DNA of 28,542 nt from assembly GCA_051453625.1 (NCBI GenBank), contig JBOZIK010000001.1, forward strand, positions 75,373,731-75,402,272. Direction: 5' to 3'. This DNA is from Welwitschia mirabilis (Eukaryota > Gnetophyta > Gnetopsida > Welwitschiales). Every line of letters starts with the position of its first letter. Position 1 is the stretch's first letter. The position numbers and the translations under genes are program-made. Positions 20,243 to 28,542 of this stretch are shown in pieces. Below the pieces are notes generated by a model, which did not search any database, was not told where the DNA came from, and worked only from the letters and a program-made list of their open reading frames with translations.

Positions 20243-20780
20243 TTAAAAATTCATAGACGCCCCTCCTTCAACTTGCAATTTATCCTGAAACTATTATTTC
20301 TTCATGAGGACATCCTTTTTTAAGTGGTATTGGCTTCAAAGTCCTCATCATTATCATATTTCTTTTCATTAATTAGTATAAGTTAATTGTTATCATCATG
20401 TTCAAATAATTCTAGATAACTCTACTTTATAAAATCCTTGTTTTTCCATCTATGTCATTCATAATGGGATCATTCAACTAAAACTTTTTTTTATGATTTT
20501 TTATGTTAATTTATTTTCTCTAAATTCTTTAATATTAAATGCTTTTAAGTATTATAGTTTAAGAAGACTAATAGGAAAAACTAGGTAAATGTAAGATCAT
20601 TATTCTAGAATATGTAGTTTACATGATAAATATCCTATTCTTTTGATAATATGAAATATTTTCTAGAAGTATGAAGCTAATTGTTTGTATTTTTCAAGTT
20701 TCATGAATGCTATATTTAGGTTGAGTCTTACTAACACTTCATTTGCAACTTTGAAAATTGAATAGAAATGCTTTTGTTAA
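20243..20780 (-). pseudogene. Integrase C-terminal and chromodomain-like tail
   Basis: Near 20640-20760 the frame shows EVLVRLNLN and later KIFHIIKRIGYLSCKLHIL, resembling the integrase C-terminal part (VGDxVxVxL..., GPYxIxxRIGxVAYKL) of plant gypsy elements. The end reads DVLMKK, two stops, FQDKLQVEGGASMNF and TAA at 20243-20245, like the LEDK...GG end of plant chromoviruses after the chromodomain, which targets integration to chromatin. The core aromatic cage of a chromodomain cannot be traced, so its presence is inferred from the tail. Confidence 0.55.
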
Positions 20781-20879
20781 AGTATTTTTTATTACTTCTT
20801 TCATTTTTAGGATTTATTATTTTTGCTCTTTACTCCTTTAAGTTTAATCTTTTCAAGTGATAGGTATTGCACATTTTCT

Positions 20880-21620
20880 ACCATATATGACCTTAAATCA
20901 TGAACATTTGATTGATACCTCATAACATTATTTGTCTGTAAATTTTACTAAGTGAAAATAGTTCTCCCATTTTTAGGATTACTTACTACATAATTTCTTA
21001 AAAAGTCTTATAAGATGTGGTTTATCCTATTTATTTATTCATCTATTTCAAGGTAAAAGGATACATTAAAACACACTTATATTCCTAATCGTTTAAAGAA
21101 TTATTACTATAAATTTAATACAAACTTTAGGTCTCTTTTTGAGATGGTAATTTTTGAAACTCCATGTAATTTGAATGCTTTCCTTATAAACTAGCTTGTG
21201 ATTTCATTCATAATGGTTGATATTCTAGTTGTAATAAGTGTGCTACCTTGGTTAGTCAATCCACACATACAAATATTCTATCATGTTATTTAACTATTTT
21301 AGTTAGCCTATGTTGAAATCCATGTTAATTTCTTTGCACTTCCAAGATGGGATACCCAAGGGTTTGACGAGTCCTATTAGCTTTTATAGTTTCAATTTAA
21401 TACTTTAGCATACTAGATAGTTTTTTATTGAATTTCTTGACTTGGCCATTTATTCCTAGTCAGTAATACTATTTTGTTATAGTAACATATATTTTAACAA
21501 ATCCTAGATGCCTAACATGTAGAACTTCATGTACCTCTCTAAGTACTTGAAGGCATGATGGTCTCATGGGGAAAACTTGTTTTTTCTTACTAATGTTTCA
21601 TCTTTGTTTAGGTAATGAAT
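20880..21620 (-). pseudogene. Ty3/gypsy integrase remnant
   Basis: Integrase joins the cDNA to host DNA. The zinc-binding region shows LREVHEVLHVRHLGFVKIY with both His, YY-stop-LG for YYWPG, then in another frame NYLVC, with the first zinc Cys now Tyr and the second kept. The core keeps PLGIPSWKCKEINMDFN, including the first catalytic Asp in MDF, then FVCVD, a stop, LTKVAHLL. FIRKAFKLHGVSKITISKRD corresponds to the second catalytic block, where SDRD has become SKRD. The YHPQTDGQTERVN block reads FYLEIDE, a stop, INRINH, so the catalytic Glu is gone. KWENYFHLVKF and YGRKCAIPIT follow. At least two frameshifts occur. It cannot make a working enzyme. Confidence 0.82.
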
Positions 21621-21699
21621 AAATAGATCTTTATTATTCATGAATTTATTCCAAATTCCTCCAAATGTCTCATCTTATGTTATTTGGTTTTTAATCTTC

Positions 21700-22430
21700 T
21701 TTATCATTTCAATATTGACTATATAAACTAACATATACCACATGTGCCTAAGAGCATATAATACTTTGATTTTCTTTTTTTGTGTAAATTTGACATCAAA
21801 ATCATATTCAACTACTAGTTCCATCTAACATTATTATCTCATGTTTAAGAAAGGCTACCTTTGTGAAAATTCTAAACTTTTTTATTAGTCCATAGTTGAA
21901 ATTTACCTCTATGAAGATAATATATTTAGAATGTCAATGCATGAATAATGGCTATTAGTTCTAATTCATGAACTCAGTAAATCTATTCATGATTTTTTAG
22001 TTCGCATGATGCATAAGCAATAACTCTTTCATTGTATATTAGTACTATGTCTATTCCTTCTCTACAAGCATTTGTTACACTAGGAACTCTTTGTTCATTT
22101 TTGAAATCTTTAAAAGTAGTGCAAGGTCATTAAGAAATGCTTTCCTACATCTATAATTAAAATGAAATGATACTTTTTTTAAGTAAATTGGTCATTAAGC
22201 TTATGATCTTTGAGAAATCTTAGATGAGGTATCTAAAAAATCCTATAAGACCAAGAAAATGTTTTACTTTTATGGCGTTCTTTGGTATAGACTAATCCCT
22301 TACTACTTACACCTTGCTAGAGTTAATTTTAATGCCATATTTAGATATTACATACCCTAAATAATTGATGGACTTCATAAAAAATTGACATTCATTTAGC
22401 TTTGTGCTTAATACTTTCTCTTTAAGTATC
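21700..22430 (-). pseudogene. RT thumb/connection and RNase H remnant
   Basis: In the frame shifted from the RT core, ILKEKVLSTKLNECQFF and YLGYVISKYGIKINSSKV match the segment after the RT active site, and KHFLGLIGFFRYLI the next block. RNase H shows VTNACREGIDIVL, ERVIAYASCELKNHE and HELELIAIIHALTF, matching TDAS..., VIAYAS and the E-containing helix. The first catalytic Asp is Asn (TNAC), and the later TDH block reads WTNKK. YDFDVKFTQKKK and YALRHMW recall the KGKEN...ADALSR end. A frameshift separates this from the RT core at about 22430-22437. Confidence 0.8.
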
Positions 22431-22437
22431 TATAAAA

Positions 22438-23094
22438 TTAATTATAATCATTTGATATTTTCTTTTTAATTTTTAAATAAACTAAAATATAATGAATGAA
22501 AATAATGAGAAATTGGTCTAAATATGAGTAGAAAATATTATTAATCAATGTCATAAAGGTATCAGGGGAATTCATAAAACCAAAAGGCATAACAGTAAAT
22601 TCAAAGTGATCATATCTTATTTTTAATATTGTTTTCAAAATGTTTTTAATCTTAATACAGATTTGATAATAGCTTGATTCTAAATCAATTTTTGTAAAGT
22701 GCATTGTACTTGCCAACTAATTAAAGAAGTTAGAAATTTAAGGTAAAGAATTTTTTTTTTTTTTTTTTATCATTGCCCTATTCAACTAATGATAGCCTAT
22801 GCATAGTCTGAAAGATCCATATTTCTTCTTAACAAATAGTACTGGGCCCTTTTATGGTGATACACTAGGTGAATTTTTTTCTTTATTTACTAGTCACTAG
22901 ATTTATAATTTAAGTTCTTTTATCTTTATGATAGAAAATTTGTAAGATGCTTGTGATATAGGTTGTACTCCTTGTATAATATCTAAAGCATGTTGGACAT
23001 TTATCTTTGGTGATAACCCAACTTTATCTTCAAACACTTCTAGAAACTCATGTAATTCGGTTAGTAGTTGAATTTCACTTTCTTTTATTACCAT
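22438..23094 (-). pseudogene. Ty3/gypsy reverse transcriptase core
   Basis: A single frame runs from 23094 to 22438 with stops only. It starts with ELHEFLEVFEDKVGLSP and VQHALDIIQGVQPISQASYK, then PSVSP, a stop at the Trp position, GPVLFVKKKYGSFRLCIGYH, a stop at the Gln position and LN. The palm follows: FTKIDLESSYYQI, FEFTVMPFGFMNSPDTFM, and FIHYILVYLK where FIDDILVYSK is expected. Both catalytic Asp of the YxDD box are therefore lost (HY). The first-strand Asp in KIDL remains, and CIDY is CIGY. The product would be the RNA- and DNA-dependent DNA polymerase of the element. Confidence 0.9.
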
Positions 23095-23199
23095 AATGAA
23101 ATGTAATTGAGTTGTATTTATGACCTTATTTATTTATTAACATGTCATAAATAATATTTAATTTCTTCTCTTCTTACCTTTTAAAATGCAACTTATGAA

Positions 23200-23490
23200 T
23201 AAAGCATAAATAATAATGATTCATACTTTGGATTTTACTTTTACATCATACTTATTCAAAACAAGCATTCCTAACATTAAATAATATTTTCCAATGTCAA
23301 AGACATAAAATTTATTAGTAAAATGAAACTCATTGATCATAAAAGTTAGATTTATACAATGGCTTGATTATGTGATTGTATTCCCTTTCATAACTTCTAC
23401 CTTAGAATTTGGTTTCTTATCAATTTTATCTTTAAAAAACATGGATATTTTAGATAAAATAAATTCATCACTAGCATCACTATCTATAAA
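23200..23490 (-). pseudogene. Retropepsin-type protease remnant
   Basis: FIDSDASDEFILSKISMFFK corresponds to the plant gypsy protease start, with the DSG active site changed to DSD. After one stop come FTNKFYVFDIGKYYLMLGML and VLNKYDVKV, matching the DLGDYDxxLGMxWL end of the domain. It lies in the same frame as the RT downstream, with stops between, as in a gag-pol polyprotein. The protease would cleave the polyprotein; with DSD and internal stops it is inactive. Confidence 0.8.
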
Positions 23491-23936
23491 AATAAAATAT
23501 ATTTATTTGTAAGAACCTAGTTAGTTTAGTTATGGAAAATTGATTTTTTACACATGTATTAAGACTATAATGAGCAATCTCTTCTTATTCATTATATTGA
23601 TGATTGCATTGATTCATTATGACTTGCTTATTCCTTATTTTTAGAATAATTATTTATGATGTAATTCTTATTCTAGTAATAATGGTAGATTAACTCATTA
23701 CATTTTGAAGTAGTTGGTTATGATTGTATTTGAGGAAGTTGTGGTTATCATGGCATGGAGGTTGTCATTCGAGTAGTCATTGAAATCCTATGCTTTACTT
23801 TCATATAATATTTTCTTTTTTCATATGTCTCTTATGGATATTAATTATAGTGGGAAAACTAGATTATATAATTAGAATAAAAGAGTTTTAATAAAATAAT
23901 TTTCTAACTTCTCTAGATCCTACTATATTTGGAATT
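23491..23936 (-). pseudogene. Gag C-terminal linker region
   Basis: Asn/Gln/Thr-rich broken frames (for example MTTRMTTSM and NKNYIINNYSKNKE) lie between the gag core and protease, where the nucleocapsid zinc knuckle is expected. A Cys near 23705 is the only possible knuckle residue; no convincing CCHC is left. Confidence 0.45.
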
Positions 23937-24690
23937 TTTCCAACTTTTGGAATTCTTCCTAGTATTCATCTAGATTCTTCCTCCTAAGTCATAGGCATTT
24001 AAACTACATTCTTTGTCTTTGATAAAGTAACCTAGAATGAATATCTTTATAAATTACTTTATAAATTATTTTCATTTAACATATTTATTTTTCATGTACT
24101 CAAATAAGTTCACCATGTTGCAGCATCACCTATTAGAAATATTGCTACACATATTATTCATATACTAATTCAACGTTTTTTAAACTAAAATCATTTTGAA
24201 TATATTGTAATCATTTCAAATCCTCTTTGCAAGATTCTAAAGGTTTATCATACATATTAATTTTAACTTTCTTTGTATATTCTAATATATCTCAGTCTTT
24301 TGTGATAGCATCTTTTATTATTTAAGGAAAATTATTGATCTAACATTATTTTACTTGCTTATTTACCTCTTCTACTAGTTTTTGTTTAAACAGCTTGGTA
24401 GAGATCTTCCCCAACTTTCATATGTTTTTATTTTATGCTTGAAGATATTGTTAACTTGTGATTGAAGCTCTCTAATTCATTACTTCCATGGTCTTCCTCC
24501 TAGTTCTTGAAGGATGGAATCGAGTTTATTATTTTTCGTTTTCTATGAAGCCTTAACATTCACATATTTGGCACCTATTTTTTATTTATTTTTCCTTATC
24601 TATTCATATAGAAAATTGATGTGGGAATTTACATGATTCTTCCATGGATCACTAATGTCTGTTTTATCAAAGGTCCATCTAAGTTTTTTT
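23937..24690 (-). pseudogene. Ty3/gypsy gag core, left copy
   Basis: Read downward from about 24300: KINMYDKPLES, QNDFSLKNVELVYE, then in a shifted frame AIFLIGDAATW with a stop at the second Trp, and LDEY, a stop, EEFQKLEKF. These match the retrotransposon gag domain (KPEP...W, DFSLKN, GDAATWW, VEEYxxEFxKL). The part above 24300 (N-terminal gag, to about 24690) is less clear and rich in Lys/Asn. It is dead through stops and at least one frameshift. Confidence 0.72.
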
Positions 24691-25199
24691 ATGTATGCTA
24701 TAACAACTTTATAGAATAAAAGTTATTTATCAGAGTAGTTTTAAGAGTTGAAATGGATGTATATAACCTCTAAATTAAGCACTTAACATGTATTAGTGAA
24801 TTAATACTAAATAATATTACTTGAAAATATTAGTAAGCCCTATTATATTATAGGATTGATGATGTTAGTATGACGTTAACAGTGTGGTATCCTATAGTAA
24901 TCTAGTTGATGATGTGAGCATATAGGAAGTCTACATTAGTAGTATGACATCCTATATAATTTCAAGACTAATAATATTAGAATTATGTTAATAATATGAT
25001 TCCCTATAGTAATTTGGTTGATGATGTTAATATTTAGAAAGCCTGCATTAGTAGTATCACATGTTATACAATTCCAAGATTGCTAATGTTAGCATGATAN
25101 NNNNNNNNNNNNNNNNNNNNNNNNNNNNNNNNNNNNNNNNNNNNNNNNNNNNNNNNNNNNNNNNNNNNNNNNNNNNNNNNNNNNNNNNNNNNNNNNNNN

Positions 25200-25950
25200 T
25201 TTCCAACTTTTGAAATTCTTCCTAGTATTCATCTAGATTCTTCCTCCCAAGTCATAGGCATTTGAACTACATTCTTTGTCTTTAACAAAGTAACCTAGAA
25301 TGAATATCTTTATAAATTACTTTATAAATTCTTTTCATTTAACATATTTATTTTTCATGTACTCAAATAAGTTTACCATGTTGCAGCATCACCTATTAGA
25401 AATATTGCTGCACATATTATTCATATACCAATTCAACATTTTTTAAACTAAAATAATTTTGAATATATTGTAACCATTCTAAATCATCTTTGCAAGATTC
25501 TAAAGGTTTTACATACATATGAATTTTATCTTTCTTTGTATATTCTAATATATCTGAGTCTTTCATGATAGCATCTTTTATTATTTAAGGGAAATTATTG
25601 ATCTAACATTATTTTACTTGCTTATTTACCTCTTCTACTAGTTTTTGTTTAAAAAACTTGGTAGAGATCTTTCCCAACTTTCATATGTTTTTATTTTATG
25701 CTTGAAGATATTTTTAACTTATGATTAAAGTTCTCTGATTCATTACTTCCATACTCTTCCTCATAGTTCTTGAAGGAAGGAATCGAGTTTATTATTTTTC
25801 ATTTTCTATGAAGCCTTAACATTCACATATTTGGCATCTAATTTTTATTGATTTTGCCTTATATATTCATATAAAAAACTGATGTGGGACTTTACATGAT
25901 TCTTCCATGGATCACTGATGTATGTTTTATCAAAGGTCCATCTAAGTTTT
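25200..25950 (-). pseudogene. Ty3/gypsy gag core, right copy
   Basis: This is the same gag segment as the left copy, with the GDAATW stretch at about 25376-25395. It begins exactly at the gap edge and differs by scattered substitutions only. It probably represents the same gag from a second haplotype contig; the continuous element would run from here, or from the left copy, into pol. Confidence 0.72.
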
Positions 25951-26099
25951 TTTATGTGTGCTATAATAGCTTTATAGAATAAAAGTTATTTATCATAGTA
26001 GTTTTAAGAGTTGAAATGGATGTATCTAACCTATAAATTAAGCACTTAATATGTATTAGTGAAGTAATACTAAATAATATTACTTAAAAATATTAGTAA

Positions 26100-27447
26100 G
26101 CCCTATTATATTCTAGGATTGATGATGTTAGTATGATGTTGACAGTGTGGTATCCTATAATAATCTGGTTGACGATGTGAGCATATAGGAAGCCTACATT
26201 AGTAGTACGACATCCTATATAATTTTAAGACTAATAATATTAGAATTATGTTAATAATATGATTCCCTATAGTAATTTGGTTGATGATGTTAATATCTAA
26301 AAAGCCTGCATTAGTAGTATCACACGTTATATAATTCCAAGATTGCTAATGTTAGCATGATATCAATAGTGTGATATCCTATAGTAATTTGGTTGATGAT
26401 GTTAGCATTTAGGAAGCTTGCATTAGTAGTGTGACACTATATATAGTTTTAACACTAATGATATCAACATGGTGTTAGTAATATGAGATCCTATAGTAAT
26501 TTAGTTGATAATATCAACATCCAAGAAGCCTGCATCAGTAGTGTTACATCTTATACAGTTTCAGGACTAATAATGTTAACAAGATACCAGTAATATGGCA
26601 TCCTATAGTAATTTAGTTAATGATGTCAATATCTATAAAGCCTACATCTATATTATGATCCCTACATAGTTCTTAAACTCATGATGTTAGTATGACATCA
26701 ATAGTGTAGCATCTTATAGTAATCTAGTTAATGATGTCAGCATCCGGGAATTTTACACTAGTAATGTGATATCCTATATAGTTTCATTATTAATAATGTC
26801 AATAGTATGACATCATATAGTAATTTAATTAATGATGTTAATGTCAAAGAATTTTGCATTAGTATGGTGTCCTATATAGTTTTAAGACCAATGTTATCAG
26901 CATGATGTCAGTAGTGTGACATCCATAGTAATCTGGTTACTGATGTATAACATCCAAGAATCTTATGTTAGTATTATAACGTCCTATGCAGATCTAAGAC
27001 TAATGATGTCAGCATGATGTTAGTAATGTAGTGCCCTATAATAATCCATTTGATGCTATTATCATGCAGGAAGCTTACATTAGTGGTGTAGCGTCCTATA
27101 CAGTTCCAAGACTAATGATGTCAACAATGATATTAGTAGTGTGACCCCCTATAGTTATTTAGTTGATGGTGTTAGCATTCAAGAAGACTATATTAATGTT
27201 ATGACATCATATAGATTTTTTAGACTAATGATGTGAGCATGGTATCAGTAGTGTAATGCCCTATAGTAATCTAGTTGATGATCTTAGCATCTACGAAGTC
27301 TGCATTAGTAGTGTTCCATCTTATATAGTTTTAAAATTGATGATATCAACATGATGGTAATAATGTGGCTTCCTATAGTAATTTTGTTAATAACGTTAGC
27401 ATCCAAGAAGCCTACATTAATAGTGTGATGCCTTATACTAGTGTTAA
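26100..27447. repeat. 112-bp composite tandem repeat array (about 12 units)
   Basis: The word TCCTATAGTAAT (or a variant) recurs at 26153, 26265, 26377, 26489, 26601, 26712, 26813, 26922, 27034, 27147, 27259 and 27371, spacing 112 in most steps. Each unit is two related halves of about 60 and 52 bp sharing a GTGTGACATCCTATA-type core and a GATGATGTTAGCAT-type block: an old monomer was duplicated and the dimer then amplified. It has no coding potential. It begins directly upstream of the gypsy gag in its orientation, so it may be the element's leader or adjacent satellite. Also seen at 24836-25099 in the duplicated segment. Confidence 0.92.
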
Positions 27448-27694
27448 TAAAGATACATCTTCACTATTTTAGCCATAACATTTACATACAAAATTAAAAT
27501 ACTTATGATATCCCCCTTATAAAAAGTTTACAAAGAGCCTAAGGGGGTCAAAGTAAGCGAAACTTATTTGGTATAGATTTTTATTCAATTCTATCTAGAA
27601 AATGCTTCAAATGATCATCTTTATTATCATACCTAGAACATTTAATATTTTTTACCACTATTTTAATCATAACTCTTCATATGAACTTCAATTT
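27448..27694. other. About 244-bp interruption of the array with a stem-loop
   Basis: The next array landmark after 27371 is at 27727, 356 bp on instead of 112, so about 244 bp interrupts one unit. It contains CCCCCTTA (27512-27519) and TAAGGGGG (27540-27547), an 8-bp perfect stem with a 20-base loop, rare for its G/C content here. It is likely an insertion; no target-site duplication or family is recognised. Confidence 0.6.
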
Positions 27695-27815
27695 AGTTCT
27701 ATCAGCATGATGTCGGTAATGTAGCATCCTATAGTAATTTGGTTGATGATGTTAGCATCCAAGAAGCTTACATAATAAGTGTGGTAGCTTATGTAGTTAT
27801 AGGATTAATGATGTT
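27695..27815. repeat. Last unit of the 112-bp array
   Basis: Beyond the interruption, TATCAGCATGATGTCGG, GCATCCTATAGTAATTTGG and GATGATGTTAGCATCC follow in the array order, so the array resumes for about one unit before ending near 27815. Confidence 0.88.
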
Positions 27816-27828
27816 GGTCCCATAACTA

Positions 27829-27976
27829 TTACATCAACTGACAACTTAGTGCTACATCACTATCTTTGTCATATCACCATCATATTACTTTCACATCACT
27901 GTCACATAAGTATAATATCACTTTTACATCATCTACATCACTATCATTTCACCATCACATTGTTGTCACATCACCT
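27829..27976. repeat. Degenerate CATCAC-rich tract
   Basis: ACATCAC, TATCACCATCA, TCACATCACTGTCAC and similar words repeat irregularly for about 150 bp. This looks like a decayed minisatellite; its complement (GTGATGT) resembles the core of the 112-bp unit, so it may be a rearranged, inverted derivative. Confidence 0.6.
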
Positions 27977-28542
27977 ATTACCAAATGATTTTTACATTAA
28001 ACTTAAAAGGAACTAATGTTTTTTTAAAAATTAAGTTAATTACATTACAATGCATTAATTACGTGATAAGATTAAAAATTATAATAGAATGATTTGGTTA
28101 TGACTAATAGACTCTCAATTATCCATAGGATTCATGTCAAGATAACTATGTAATGATAGATCACTTACCTAATACCATAACCAATCTTTACATTAATTAG
28201 AAATCTTGATTATGAGCACAGATAAGACATGTGTAGGTTGCAGTCAAGTGATGGTTACATCAATAGCTAAGCAATAATGCCTATGTAATACTTACATAGA
28301 GGAGTTCAAACCACATGTAATTCTATATTAGATGTTATTCTCATCTTTACCAATATGCATGAGCATGAGATAGATTATAGTGTTCCATATTATTAGCATG
28401 TGATAATCCTATGCATGAAATAATGCAAATGATAATTCAAGAACATAATATTCAAATCAACATCAATAGATATTACATAAAAATATATGAACAGATGCAT
28501 AGTAGCTATATTTAAAAGTATAAGATGTAGGGAGTTAAGAAC
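27977..28542. other. AT-rich end of the window, no gene seen
   Basis: No open frame, repeat or retroelement motif is recognised. If the gypsy element's 5' LTR lies above its gag it could be here, but no PBS complement or matching LTR sequence was found. Confidence 0.45.

Larger units (their letters stand above)
20243..26090 (-). mobile_element. Degenerate Ty3/gypsy chromovirus-like retrotransposon
   Basis: Read downward, the order is gag, protease, RT, RNase H, integrase and a chromodomain-like tail, the standard Ty3/gypsy order. Gag is present twice because of a gap-flanking duplication. Catalytic residues are lost in protease, RT, RNase H and integrase, with many stops and a few frameshifts, so the copy is dead. 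No PBS is identified above gag; instead the 112-bp array begins there. The lineage (chromovirus) is inferred from the C-terminal tail and gag type. Confidence 0.85.
23937..26362 (-). repeat. 1163-bp direct repeat flanking a 100-N gap (23937-25099 / 25200-26362)
   Basis: Both copies are 1163 bases, with no net indel, and sit hard against the gap (25100-25199). The unit spans the gag core, its upstream leader and the first two units of the 112-bp array. The exact length match argues for allelic overlap, because old tandem copies would have gained indels, especially inside a tandem array. Confidence 0.93.

Noticed and set aside
27512-27547. Transcription terminator or riboswitch
   Set aside because: A single 8-bp stem within an interrupted satellite; no gene upstream and no conserved aptamer features.
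26100-27815. CRISPR-like array
   Set aside because: Repeats are contiguous 112-bp units with no unique spacers and no cas genes; it is a satellite or minisatellite.

Overview
The window looks like non-genic plant nuclear DNA. It is very AT-rich, and I found no intact gene, rRNA or tRNA in it. The plant assignment rests on retrotransposon lineages and primer-binding sites typical of land plants: an Athila/Tat-like Ty3/gypsy gag, a chromovirus-like Ty3/gypsy gag-pol, and an initiator-Met-tRNA PBS of the TGGTATCAGAGC type. Fragments of host-type genes add support (STT3, perhaps a cytochrome P450, and a CACTA-associated plant domain). The species cannot be named from this sequence.

Layout. 1-2167: flank plus two copies of a degraded fragment of STT3, the catalytic subunit of oligosaccharyltransferase (+). 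2548-5175: several broken coding-like stretches, one possibly P450-derived and the others unrecognised, including a minus-strand frame at 4118-4920. 5176-5875 (+): two consecutive diverged copies of a plant transposon-associated domain. 6613-6843: a cluster of adjacent hairpins. 6880-11790 (-): an Athila/Tat-like retroelement, with gag, leader, decayed PBS and LTR but no recognisable pol. 12581-14442 (+): LTR-end sequence with a C-rich, G-quadruplex-prone tract, then a 223-bp TG...CA candidate LTR with PPT-like sequence before it and a clear PBS after it. 14443-19950: mostly unassignable AT-rich DNA. 20243-26090 (-): a Ty3/gypsy gag-pol relic that can be followed through gag, protease, RT, RNase H, integrase and a chromodomain-like end. 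26100-27815: a 112-bp composite (60+52) tandem array upstream of that gag. 27829-27976: a degenerate CATCAC-rich tract.

Two themes cut across the window. First, coding relics decay mainly by stops at Trp, Gln and Arg codons and by transitions, as expected for old methylated transposons; the gypsy pol keeps one reading frame from protease to RT but has lost catalytic residues of every enzyme. Second, at least ten assembly gaps, mostly nominal 100-N, are flanked by near-identical direct repeats of 36 to 1163 bp, mostly equal or nearly equal in length on both sides. This suggests unmerged allelic contig ends rather than real tandem duplications. No novel functional system is supported. The most interesting items are the 112-bp array beside a gypsy gag, the hairpin cluster, the duplicated STT3 fragment and the PPT-LTR-PBS arrangement.
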